A stretch of 64,000 bases of DNA, from contig NZ_JBHSSW010000066.1 in assembly GCF_042659465.1 (NCBI RefSeq), positions 681,094-745,093 on the forward strand, in the 5' to 3' direction. Within the stretch, counting starts at the first letter, position 1; every line of letters begins with the position of its first letter. The notes under the pieces are model-generated. The model searched no databases and was not told where the DNA came from. It saw nothing but the letters and a program-made list of their open reading frames with translations. Both the position numbers and the translations under genes were made by a program. The DNA is from Ponticaulis profundi (GTDB lineage: Bacteria; Pseudomonadota; Alphaproteobacteria; Caulobacterales; Hyphomonadaceae). Shown piece after piece: positions 34,393 through 42,727 of this stretch.

Positions 34393-34428
34393 AAGCCCGT
34401 CCGCTACTTGCGTACGGGCTTTTTTTAT
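34393..34428 (+). terminator. Terminator after the FKBP gene
   Basis: AAGCCCGT (34393-34400) pairs with ACGGGCTT (34414-34421) and is followed by six more T. It lies between the converging FKBP and S41 peptidase genes. Confidence 0.85.
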
Positions 34429-34433
34429 TGTCT

Positions 34434-35849
34434 TCAGAAATTCGGCGCGTTCGCGACAATCGCGTCAATCACGCTTTTATGCCCTTCGATCAGGGCATCC
34501 TGTGGGAACACAGACATCTCAATTTCTGGCAAAATCCCCAACTCCTCGTAGACAGTTCCGTCAGGCGTAGCGATCACTTCATTCGACAATTCCAGCACCC
34601 AGCCATTTGGGAGCGGCTTCGACAGAACTGTAGAAAAGCTTCCTCGTGTGGTCGTACCGACATGAGTGACATTCGGCAGCTCTCGGAGAGCAAGCGTCGC
34701 AATTTCTCCGCCACTGACCGTCACATCGCTCGTCAGGAGTATAACGGGTCCAGTATACGATAGACCGGATGTTGGCTCGATCATGCGCTCGCGTGCAGGC
34801 ACCCCGCTTCCCGGCACATGTGTTGTATAGCCAACAAAACGCTGCTGCGTGAAACGACCGGCCAGACGACGCGAAATGGCGTCATAACCACCACGATTAT
34901 TACTGAGGTCGAGAATGACGAACTCCGCGTCCTGCATCTGTACCAGAGCGCGATCCATGATTTCATCGAACACCGCAAACTCCGCTACGCGAAATTCCGG
35001 ATCACCGATTCCTACCCCACTGAAACCACCCATTTGAAGGATCTGAATATAGCCGATCCGATCCTCAATCATGCCCCACAGAATCCGATCATTGGCTGTG
35101 TGTTCACTCCCCGGATCCAGAATGTCTTCCTGGAGGGTGCTGAACAAGCTAATCAGCCAGGGTGTTTCCATATTCTTGGCGCGAACGGTCGAAAGTGTTT
35201 CGCCCAGCCCATCCTGCTGCTTGCGTCGCTCACCATTCACCGTGCCGATCAGTTTCGTATGAGAATCGCTGAAGCCATCAATCAGACCTGCCACCAGATC
35301 GAAGAACTGTTCATCATCCATGTTTTCAGAAAACTGAGTGCTTGCGGCCTGAACACGCGCTGGCCAGTCTATGCTGCGTAGATCCTTAAAAGCGTAGTGG
35401 GTCTCGATCAGCTCAGCCACATAATCCAACACCGCTTCGCGGCTCCAGTTCAAATCACTCTGACAGATTGTCGGTAGCGTCGCCACGCGTCGGATTTGTA
35501 TTTCCGTGTCGTCCGGCAAGAGCTGAAGGATGGCCGCATCCGGTGATGAGCTCGTCCGGTAATACTGATAGCTCAGTGCAAGCGTATCAGTCATTGCCTG
35601 CTCGGCGCTGGGCGATGCAAAGCAATATTCACCGGCAATTTGATACTGGCGAACGCCTTCGTCGCTAATATCAAAAAGCCAGCCATATCCCTGCGACTGC
35701 CAAATACCCTTCATGGATTCCGGAATTCTGCCTGCCTCGAACTTCTGCAAAGAGCTGAACGACGCTTTATCGGGCGCAATATCATTTGCGACAGCAACGC
35801 CGCTTAGCAGCAGACCAGCCGACAGGCCTGACATCAAAAATCGGAACAT
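34434..35849 (-). CDS. S41 family peptidase, secreted
   Basis: A 471-residue protein with a signal peptide (about 1-22, ending GVAVAN) and a C-terminal tail-specific-protease-like domain. The nucleophile serine is expected in TVSGGE (S379). At the position where CtpA/Tsp enzymes have the catalytic lysine 25 residues later, this sequence has Ser (S404, in GTTTRGSFS), as in an S41 subgroup with a TRGxFS motif, so the catalytic dyad must differ. No PDZ domain is obvious. Start ATG 35849 follows AAGAGA; the longer frame is not used. Confidence 0.8.
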   Translation of the reverse strand: MFRFLMSGLSAGLLLSGVAVANDIAPDKASFSSLQKFEAGRIPESMKGIWQSQGYGWLFDISDEGVRQYQIAGEYCFASPSAEQAMTDTLALSYQYYRTSSSPDAAILQLLPDDTEIQIRRVATLPTICQSDLNWSREAVLDYVAELIETHYAFKDLRSIDWPARVQAASTQFSENMDDEQFFDLVAGLIDGFSDSHTKLIGTVNGERRKQQDGLGETLSTVRAKNMETPWLISLFSTLQEDILDPGSEHTANDRILWGMIEDRIGYIQILQMGGFSGVGIGDPEFRVAEFAVFDEIMDRALVQMQDAEFVILDLSNNRGGYDAISRRLAGRFTQQRFVGYTTHVPGSGVPARERMIEPTSGLSYTGPVILLTSDVTVSGGEIATLALRELPNVTHVGTTTRGSFSTVLSKPLPNGWVLELSNEVIATPDGTVYEELGILPEIEMSVFPQDALIEGHKSVIDAIVANAPNF

Positions 35850-35906
35850 TCTCTTCAACCTCAGATCCGGAATTCGTAAACTGAAAGTCAGATAAGTTAA
35901 TTTTAT

Positions 35907-35936
35907 CGTTTTGCAATAATTTATTATCGCAAAATA
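35907..35936. promoter_or_regulatory. Operator-like AT-rich palindrome upstream of the S41 peptidase gene
   Basis: TTTTGCAATAAT (35909-35920) and ATTATCGCAAAA (35923-35934) form a 12-bp inverted repeat with one mismatch around TT. It lies about 60 bases before the start of the S41 peptidase gene, at a promoter position, in a conspicuously AT-rich gap. The TTGCAAT/ATTGCAA shape is similar to iron-type boxes of alphaproteobacteria, but a specific regulator is not claimed. Confidence 0.5.
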
Positions 35937-35943
35937 GAAATCA

Positions 35944-37233
35944 TCAGTTCGTGTTCGACGCGATGAGAGACTTGTAGCGCCGAGTGACCTTTCGCAGATC
36001 GATCTGATTGAGGAAGGTTGAATAGGACAGATAGGCGAGCAGATAACGCGCATCGCTGGCCCAGGGCGGTAGGTAAGCCGGCTCCTTCAGAAAGTTTTCA
36101 CGCGCGAGCATATCCATCGCATCCAGATCATCGAGATCAATCTTGCCGACAAAGAGGAGCTTTATAAGTCGCGTATCACCGCTGCGGATCGCCGCGTGCA
36201 GATATGAATGCACTTCAATGAGGCCGGACAGATATACACCATCCTTCGTGAACGGTGCCCCACCCTCAACCATACCTCCGCGGACGATCCGCCTGGCACT
36301 CTCGAATGCTTCAAAGGGGGCGTCACGCGTCGATTTCTCTCTGAAGAAGGCATAGAGATCGAGAAAATCCGCGCCGTTCACGGCCATATCGATGGCAATG
36401 GTGCGGTCTGCCAGTCGGCGGAAGCGACGTGGATCGATTGCTCCGGTGATAAACTCGGCAAAAACAGCCAGTCCTTCCTGAGTCTGCGCGTTGCCGGGGT
36501 GACTTTCACCGAGGACCGTGAACCGGCCATGCGCCCGGCCGTTCATGCCGGTCGCGATATGGATCAGCGCCTCATGATGTAAGAGCTGCGTCACGTCGAG
36601 GTCAGTGAAGGTCGCATCATCCCTCAGCTTGATATAATCCTTGCCTGCAGCAGCCTTCGCAGACACGTCACTGGTCACCATGACGCTCGGAGCCATGTCG
36701 CCGAAATGCTCGGGTAAGGCTTCATCGAGCTGAGCTTTGAGTTCTACCGCCGTAAAGCGCTCAGGCGGTGCGAGCTTCAGAGTGCCTTCGTCGAACTCAG
36801 ACAAGAGATCATCGAGTCGGACCGCCAGGTCCAGCGCCCCATGCTCACCATCCGCTATAGGCGTGGTTGGTGATCCGTATAGTTCGCACGAATGCCTGAA
36901 AAATGCGGGCGTACCGAGTGCGCCCAACATATCAGCCGTCTGACGGGTGACATCTGCCAGCCGATTCAACCAGTCATGTACAGGTGAGTCGCCATCAACC
37001 AGCTTTCGTGCGGCATTCACACGCTCAATCGAAGGGGTCGGATCAACCACTGTATAGGAAGGTTTCGGGAGCTCTTTGCCATCGCTTGCAAAGAAATCAG
37101 CTGCCACCTGTCGGTTCCAATTCACGGATTTCAGGACCGGCAGACGATCTTCCGCTTCGAACAACAGTTCTGCAGCCTGATCCAGGCGCTCAAGCTCACT
37201 TTCTGAAAACTCGCTCACAACCTTTTTCCGCAT
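35944..37233 (-). CDS. QEGLA-motif metallopeptidase (DUF1704 family)
   Basis: A 429-residue protein of the family often called flavohemoglobin expression-modulating QEGLA protein. HEALIH at 220-225 supplies an HExxxH zinc site, and TQEGLAVFAE (251-260) supplies the third ligand E253. This is the catalytic core shared with the tubulin tyrosine carboxypeptidase MATCAP, so a carboxypeptidase-like activity is likely; bacterial substrates are unknown to me. Starts ATG at 37233. No signal peptide. Confidence 0.8.
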   Translation of the reverse strand: MRKKVVSEFSESELERLDQAAELLFEAEDRLPVLKSVNWNRQVAADFFASDGKELPKPSYTVVDPTPSIERVNAARKLVDGDSPVHDWLNRLADVTRQTADMLGALGTPAFFRHSCELYGSPTTPIADGEHGALDLAVRLDDLLSEFDEGTLKLAPPERFTAVELKAQLDEALPEHFGDMAPSVMVTSDVSAKAAAGKDYIKLRDDATFTDLDVTQLLHHEALIHIATGMNGRAHGRFTVLGESHPGNAQTQEGLAVFAEFITGAIDPRRFRRLADRTIAIDMAVNGADFLDLYAFFREKSTRDAPFEAFESARRIVRGGMVEGGAPFTKDGVYLSGLIEVHSYLHAAIRSGDTRLIKLLFVGKIDLDDLDAMDMLARENFLKEPAYLPPWASDARYLLAYLSYSTFLNQIDLRKVTRRYKSLIASNTN

Positions 37234-37289
37234 TTATGACAGAACATCACTTCATCTAGCGAAGTTTCTGTCAGGGAAAGCAACCGATT

Positions 37290-38021
37290 TTACACAACAG
37301 CTGCTGACGCGAGGCCCTTGAACCAGGAATCGAGCGCAGAAACTTCGCGGCGCTGAGCTTCAACACGCGCCATGGCTTCATCGTCTTCACCCCAACGTTC
37401 GATCTGCCATTCCTCATCAATGCGAGAAATATCATATGCATCCATCGCAGCGAGTTCACCGTCAGCGACCGCCATTGCAAGGATTGCCGACCCAAACAAA
37501 TTCAGACCGAAGACCAGCCCTGTCAGCGCATAGTCATTTTGACGTTCAGCGAAGGCACGGGCAGCTTCGAGACTTGCCGGTGGCTGAGGTGCATTCAAAA
37601 CGCCCTGTGTCGTCATCAGAAGCACGCCATGTTCCCGGCCAGCCCAATCCCGCAATGGCCTGAAATGCGCCTCCTGACGGTCCTGAAGCTCTTGTGGATG
37701 CTCCGCGAGATAGCAGAGCAGATCTGTGCCAGCATATTTCTCGACTTCGGCGGCAAGTTCTGTGCGCGTCTCGGGCGTTCGGTCGATCGCCACATTAGCC
37801 AGACGCGTCAACGTCATGGCTTGCAGGTCGATATGTTCTGCCTGCGCGTCCCATTCATCAGCCACGCGCTGCGCCAGATCCTGGGTCGGAAAAGCGAGTG
37901 ATTTCTTCGCCGGCGTTTTGGGCGTCCGACCGTCCAGCATGACGTGCCAGAGACCATTCGTCTCAGCGATGTCGACAGCTTTATAAAAACGTTTCGGTTT
38001 TTCAGTTGGCGTGCTTTGCAT
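37290..38021 (-). CDS. ATP12-type F1-ATPase assembly chaperone
   Basis: A 243-residue protein matching the ATP12 family, which helps the alpha subunit enter the F1 ATP synthase; it is found in mitochondria and alphaproteobacteria. KRFYKAVDIAETNGLWHVMLDGRTPKTPAKKSL at the N-terminus and DLLCYLAEHPQELQDRQEAHFRPLRDW are family features. ATG 38021 is used; a TTG at 38033 would overlap the stop of the preceding HAD gene. Last gene of a five-gene unit. Confidence 0.88.
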   Translation of the reverse strand: MQSTPTEKPKRFYKAVDIAETNGLWHVMLDGRTPKTPAKKSLAFPTQDLAQRVADEWDAQAEHIDLQAMTLTRLANVAIDRTPETRTELAAEVEKYAGTDLLCYLAEHPQELQDRQEAHFRPLRDWAGREHGVLLMTTQGVLNAPQPPASLEAARAFAERQNDYALTGLVFGLNLFGSAILAMAVADGELAAMDAYDISRIDEEWQIERWGEDDEAMARVEAQRREVSALDSWFKGLASAAVV

Positions 38022-38029
38022 AATGGATC

Positions 38030-38701
38030 TCAAATCGTCGCGAAGTCTGTCAGAGCCTGATGCAGCTTCGGCATTTCGTCGTGGATATGATGGGCGCCGG
38101 CAGCTTCCAGCTCTGCAGACGTTCCAAACCCCCAGGATACGCCGTGCGTCGTGACACCCGCGGCACGGCCCATATGGATATCATGAATGGCATCGCCAAC
38201 CATGACGGTCTGATCTGCCTCGCATCCCATCACCTTCATGGCTTCAACAACCATGAACGGGTTGGGCTTACCCGGACCATCATCGGCACACCAAACAGTA
38301 TCAAAATAGCGCTTCAGATCGTGCATGCCGAAGATCGACTCAATACCTTTGTAGGATTTGCCTGTCGCGATCGCCATCAGACAATTCTGATTGGCGAGGG
38401 CCTCAAGCGTTGCAATCGCGCCATCATACAGAGGTTCATGATAGCCGGGGACTGTCCGGTTCTTGATGAAGGCCGATCGATACGCATCTTCAAGCTGATC
38501 AATCTGGTCGTCTGAACTGCCCACGGGTGCGAGCATACGACACCCCTCACCAAGGCTCAGCCCCACAATGTGGCGGGTCTGGTCATAGGTTGGCGGGGTC
38601 AGACCACAAGCAGTGAAAGCGTCGACCATGGCGTTCTGAATGATTTTCCGGCTGTCGATGATCGTTCCGTCGAGATCCCAGACAACTAAACGCAAACTCA
38701 A
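38030..38701 (-). CDS. HAD family phosphatase (phosphoglycolate phosphatase-like)
   Basis: A 223-residue HAD-IA phosphatase. Motif I is VWDLDGTIIDS (D9 and D11), motif II is AIATGKSYKG, and motifs III/IV are KPNPFMVVEAMK and VGDAIHDIHMGRAAG. Substrate unknown. It starts with TTG at 38701, which overlaps the stop of the preceding TPR gene, so it is translationally coupled. Confidence 0.82.
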   Translation of the reverse strand: MSLRLVVWDLDGTIIDSRKIIQNAMVDAFTACGLTPPTYDQTRHIVGLSLGEGCRMLAPVGSSDDQIDQLEDAYRSAFIKNRTVPGYHEPLYDGAIATLEALANQNCLMAIATGKSYKGIESIFGMHDLKRYFDTVWCADDGPGKPNPFMVVEAMKVMGCEADQTVMVGDAIHDIHMGRAAGVTTHGVSWGFGTSAELEAAGAHHIHDEMPKLHQALTDFATI

Positions 38702-40515
38702 GGGGCTACTCCAGGCAAGACATCAAGCGGCGCCGTCACGCGAGGCGCTTTCCCAGAAATGGGAACGGTCCCATGCCACATGTAAGCCGGAAAGAGAACC
38801 AGTGTCCCCGGTTTTGGACACACCCAATGTTCAGCAGGTGCCGGATCCGGGAGCTTGTAAGGCGGCTCACCGAATTTGATCCACCCTGCCCGGTTTGGGT
38901 CCGTCTTCGCCTCGGGCGGAACCGCCATGTAATAAGCAGAGCTGACCCAGCCTTTGGGATGAACATGGCTGACATGACGTCCACCAGCCAGAAGATAAAT
39001 CGACCAGCAGCCACCAATATAGAACTCGCCTGTATTGCGCGAGGTGAGCGGATTGTCAGGGTCTTGCCCTAGCTGATCGACATAGGCCTGAACCGGTTTG
39101 TGCAAGGCTTCGATGTAGTTTTGCACCACGGGCCGTTCGTCATAGACCAGATTACGAGGCGACTGGATGCCATGGCGCGCAGACTGTCCAAGCGGATGAG
39201 TCTTGAACGGGCTTTTGCCGTGCACCTGCTCAATGAAATCAGCATGAAACTCTTCCATGCTGGCATAGCCTTTCGGCGCTTCGAGTTCGGCCGGAATGAC
39301 AAATCGATCGAAATCATTCAGCGCACGGTAGGCGTCCAGTTGGCCCAACATACGGTGGGCGTCCGCCTTGACCGCGACCCAGCTCTGATCATTCGGTTCG
39401 CGCGCACGCCAGATATCGGCATATTTGAGCGCCAGATCATAGCGACCACTCATCAGGCACGAGACAATGAATTGATAGGCCAGCACCTTGTGATGCGGCA
39501 AAGCGGAGTAAGCAATGTTCGCGTTCTGAAACGCCTCTTCGGTCTTGCCGAGGTCTGATTGCGCCATGGACAAGCGACTGAGAAACACCGGATCGGTTTG
39601 ACGTTCGGCGGGCAGATAGTCGAAATAGCTCTCCACCAGATCTGGGCGCTCCATATCAAGCAGCTCATCAAACCCCGCCAATGCCTGCTGGGGTCGATCC
39701 GCGCCTGCAGAAATTGCACCTTTCAAAAGCGTTTCTGCGTCCTGTGTGCGCCCCGTCATCCAGAGCAGATTGGTGTAATCCTTCACCGCATCACTGGATC
39801 CGGCCGCAACTGCTTGCTGAAGCGCCGGCTCTGCAACACCGAATGCCGAGAGTTCCATTTGCGAACGCGCTAGCAGACGGAGGATTTGCGGCGCCTGATG
39901 TCCAGCCTGTATGAGTGACAGGCAGATATCGCGGCATACCTCAGTCTGTCCGATCTCAACCAGACAGGAGGCTCGCCCATAGGCAGCCGCCACATGCGCC
40001 GGGTTTCGCTGAAGCGCTTCGTCGAAGCTTGTCAGCGCTTTTCTCCATGCCTTACGGTGCTTAAGCAATCTGCCCTGGGCTTCAAGTGCGTCCGCATCCA
40101 GCCGCCCCGTCGCCCGCAAAAAGTCCTCGACAGAGCTTATCGCCTCATCATTCCCTTCCAGGTCGAGCAGAAGATTGACGAGGTTTTTATGGGCAGGCGC
40201 ATAACCGAACTTCGCGTCGATGGCGCGGCGATAGGCCTGCACAGCACCTTCCAGATCACCGGCTGCCTTGAGCATATTGCCGAGCGTATTGAGCATTTCC
40301 TCATTGCGAGGATCGCCCGATATGGCGGTTTGCAGGACGGGAATAGCGTCGCTGAGACGGTTTAGACGTCGAAGGGCAACGGCCTTTAAATGCAGAAGAT
40401 TGGGCTGGTTTGGAAACTGGCTCAGCGCGGCATCCGATTTCAGCAAGGCCTGCTCTGCCTGTCCGGACTGGATCAGACTAAGCACTTGTTGAATGGATTG
40501 CGCTGGCCCTGTCAT
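38698..40515 (-). CDS. TPR-repeat protein with C-terminal 2OG-Fe(II) oxygenase
   Basis: A 605-residue fusion. The first two thirds (about 1-380) are tetratricopeptide repeats. From about 390 to the end is a 2OG-Fe(II) oxygenase of the same Pfam-5-like group as the gene at 12527. Iron ligands are in SHVHPKGW (H517 and H519) and H581 in FPAYMWHG, with R592 for 2-oxoglutarate. TPRs suggest that its substrate is a protein. Its start overlaps the stop of the pseudouridine synthase gene (ATGA). Confidence 0.82.
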   Translation of the reverse strand: MTGPAQSIQQVLSLIQSGQAEQALLKSDAALSQFPNQPNLLHLKAVALRRLNRLSDAIPVLQTAISGDPRNEEMLNTLGNMLKAAGDLEGAVQAYRRAIDAKFGYAPAHKNLVNLLLDLEGNDEAISSVEDFLRATGRLDADALEAQGRLLKHRKAWRKALTSFDEALQRNPAHVAAAYGRASCLVEIGQTEVCRDICLSLIQAGHQAPQILRLLARSQMELSAFGVAEPALQQAVAAGSSDAVKDYTNLLWMTGRTQDAETLLKGAISAGADRPQQALAGFDELLDMERPDLVESYFDYLPAERQTDPVFLSRLSMAQSDLGKTEEAFQNANIAYSALPHHKVLAYQFIVSCLMSGRYDLALKYADIWRAREPNDQSWVAVKADAHRMLGQLDAYRALNDFDRFVIPAELEAPKGYASMEEFHADFIEQVHGKSPFKTHPLGQSARHGIQSPRNLVYDERPVVQNYIEALHKPVQAYVDQLGQDPDNPLTSRNTGEFYIGGCWSIYLLAGGRHVSHVHPKGWVSSAYYMAVPPEAKTDPNRAGWIKFGEPPYKLPDPAPAEHWVCPKPGTLVLFPAYMWHGTVPISGKAPRVTAPLDVLPGVAP

Positions 40516-41507
40516 TCAAATGGTTCCCAAGGATCTGTGCCAGCCTCCTGATAAAGGAAGCCAAGCGCGTCGAATGTCTCGATCATATGTTTCGGCGGTG
40601 GCGCGACAAGCTCAAGCGGCTTGCCCTTCTTCCGCGGAATAACCAACGCACGCGCATGCAGGTTCAGGCCTTCACCGAGCCCGTTCAGAGGCTCGCGCCG
40701 TCCCGGATATTTCGGATCGCCGATAATGGCATTGCCAATCTCTTCCATGTGGAAGCGAAGCTGATGGGTACGCCCTGTCAGCGGACTGAGCGCCATCCAG
40801 GCGGCGCGCTGACCAGCCTGAGAGATGACAGCATACTCGGTCACCGCATGCTGAGAGCCCTTCATGCTCTGCACGGCTGGCACCATCCGCTCCTTTTCAG
40901 GGCCTTCACCCTTGATCATCCAGGAGCGGATCTGTCCCTGATGGGGAACCGGCACGCCTGCGACGACAGCCCAATAGACTTTCTTCAGCGTGCGTTCGCG
41001 GAACATGTCACCCAGCTCCGCAGCAGCGCGCGGGTGTTTTGCGATCAACAGGACACCAGATGTGTCACGGTCGAGCCTGTGAACGAGGCGTGGACGATGC
41101 TCACCCTTGGTGAGGGCGTCGAGCATACCGTCAATATGGCGCGATGTGTTGGTGCCGCCTTGGACGGCGACACCAGACGGCTTGTTCAGCGCAATGATAT
41201 CATCGTCCTCATAGATGAGCATGTCGCGAATGAAGGCTTCGTCGCGCGGGCTCAGCTTTTTCGGCTTGGACGCTTTCAGCTTTTCCATATCCTCGCGCGT
41301 TGGCAGAGGTGGCACCCGGACCATCTGTCCTTCTTCAAGGCGTTGATTGGACTTTGCCCGAGCACCATCCACGCGGATTTGGCCGGTCCGGAGAAACTTC
41401 TCCACCTGTCCTTGAGTGATCCCGTCGAACCGGCGCTTGAACCATTTGTCCAGACGCGCACCTGATTCCTCGTAAGAGACTTCAATCTGCTGAACGTCGC
41501 CGCTCAC
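40512..41507 (-). CDS. RluC-type 23S rRNA pseudouridine synthase
   Basis: A 331-residue protein with an N-terminal S4 RNA-binding domain (about 17-65), then a pseudouridine synthase domain. The catalytic aspartate is D146 in HRLDRDTSG (143-151), followed by TGRTHQLRFHMEEIGNAIIGDPKYP. RluC and RluD are the closest types; position specificity on the rRNA cannot be assigned. The start is GTG at 41507, overlapping the crcB stop. Confidence 0.85.
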   Translation of the reverse strand: MSGDVQQIEVSYEESGARLDKWFKRRFDGITQGQVEKFLRTGQIRVDGARAKSNQRLEEGQMVRVPPLPTREDMEKLKASKPKKLSPRDEAFIRDMLIYEDDDIIALNKPSGVAVQGGTNTSRHIDGMLDALTKGEHRPRLVHRLDRDTSGVLLIAKHPRAAAELGDMFRERTLKKVYWAVVAGVPVPHQGQIRSWMIKGEGPEKERMVPAVQSMKGSQHAVTEYAVISQAGQRAAWMALSPLTGRTHQLRFHMEEIGNAIIGDPKYPGRREPLNGLGEGLNLHARALVIPRKKGKPLELVAPPPKHMIETFDALGFLYQEAGTDPWEPFE

Positions 41508-41905
41508 ATCAAAACCTTTCGCATGAAAAAGAGGCCGGCAAATACCATAAGCAGGCCGAGAATAACAGAACTGCCTGCATAGATTGCTGCCTGACCATAA
41601 GCTTTCGTCTCGACCATGCGGGCGGTCTCCAGAGAGAAAGCAGAAAACGTGGTAAACCCACCAAGAATACCGGTTGCCAGAAAGATCTGTGCACTGCTGC
41701 TACCTGAACCTTTGAACGCAAACCATCCCATGACGAGGCCCATGATCAGACTGCCTGCGAGATTGACTGTATAGGTTCCCCAAGGCCAGCCTGGTCCCAT
41801 TATGCGCAGCATTACAGCGCCAACGCTGAATCGTAGCGCCGAACCAATGGCACCGCCGCAGGCTGCAAGGATCAGATGTTTAAAGAACATGCTCGCATTT
41901 GGCAC
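41504..41905 (-). CDS. crcB: CrcB/FluC fluoride exporter
   Basis: A 133-residue, four-helix fluoride channel. The conserved GxxGAxLR-type N-terminus (GGAIGSALRFSVG), NLAGSLIMG and GGFTTFSAFSLET are all present. Fluoride enters bacteria as HF and is exported by this dimer. The start is at 41905 or at ATG 41890, which would start MFFKHL. No fluoride riboswitch is seen upstream. First gene of a run of five overlapping genes. Confidence 0.9.
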   Translation of the reverse strand: MPNASMFFKHLILAACGGAIGSALRFSVGAVMLRIMGPGWPWGTYTVNLAGSLIMGLVMGWFAFKGSGSSSAQIFLATGILGGFTTFSAFSLETARMVETKAYGQAAIYAGSSVILGLLMVFAGLFFMRKVLM

Positions 41906-41959
41906 TGTTTCGCAGTTTCAGACAATGTCTGCAGACGTAGCAGCTCAAACCCTTCGAGA

Positions 41960-42673
41960 TCAGCCGTCCAGTTGCGCAGCAAAGGTCTCAAAATCGTCCG
42001 GCACAGGCGCAGAATAATCAAAGACGCCGCCGATCGGGTGCGGCCCTTGCAAACGGAATGCATGCAACATCAGGCGAGGTGCACTGGACGCATTCCCGTA
42101 AAGCTCATCGCCCAGGATCGGATGACCAGCATGTGCCAGATGTATACGGATCTGGTGCATACGCCCGGATTCCGGGCGGCATTCGATCAGGCTCGCATTC
42201 GGGCCGACGGCAACACAGCGAAATGTCGTCGCCGCATCCTTGGTGTTCTTCACGCCAGGCTTTCCACCAATGCCCGCAATCAATGCGCCTTCTTTCGTCT
42301 TCACCGTGCCAATCGGACTGTCGGCGCGCGTCACGCGCGTCGCATCACCTTCGACCAGTGCGAGATAGGTTTTCTTGATCAGACGTGCTTCAAACGCTTT
42401 CGACAGCGCAGCCGCAGCGGGCTGAGTTTTCGCAGCAAGCACGACACCTGTTGTATCGGCGTCGATACGATGGACAAGGCGTGGCCGCTTGCCATTCGAC
42501 TTGGCAAAAGCCCAAAGCAGCTTGTCGAGCGTACGGTCATCCGGATTCCGGGTCTGGCAGGCGAGACCGGCAGGCTTGTTGAAAGCCAGCATCTCATCAT
42601 CTTCATCGATCAGAAAAGAACGAATGAAGTCTTTGTCTTCGTCGGGCAGCCAGACGATGTTTCTGTTTCTCAT
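41960..42673 (-). CDS. RluA-family pseudouridine synthase without S4 domain
   Basis: A 237-residue protein with the catalytic HRIDADTTG motif (69-77, D71) and the later GRMHQIRIHLAHAGHPILGDELYG. It lacks the N-terminal S4 domain of the neighbouring enzyme, so it belongs to the RluA/TruC-like branch, on tRNA or rRNA. The ATG at 42673 has GGAGG eight bases upstream. Confidence 0.82.
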   Translation of the reverse strand: MRNRNIVWLPDEDKDFIRSFLIDEDDEMLAFNKPAGLACQTRNPDDRTLDKLLWAFAKSNGKRPRLVHRIDADTTGVVLAAKTQPAAAALSKAFEARLIKKTYLALVEGDATRVTRADSPIGTVKTKEGALIAGIGGKPGVKNTKDAATTFRCVAVGPNASLIECRPESGRMHQIRIHLAHAGHPILGDELYGNASSAPRLMLHAFRLQGPHPIGGVFDYSAPVPDDFETFAAQLDG

Positions 42674-42727
42674 GGCGCCTCCATACTGCAAGCAGACGCA
42701 ATTGTAGAGTGATTTCTGTCAGGCGTT

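Noticed and set aside
41890..42000. Possible fluoride riboswitch before crcB
   Set aside because: The conserved motifs of the crcB riboswitch were looked for on the minus strand upstream of the start and not found.
40587..42712. Two long plus-strand frames (40587-41465 and 41876-42712)
   Set aside because: Both mirror the pseudouridine synthase genes on the minus strand; no binding site and no domain.
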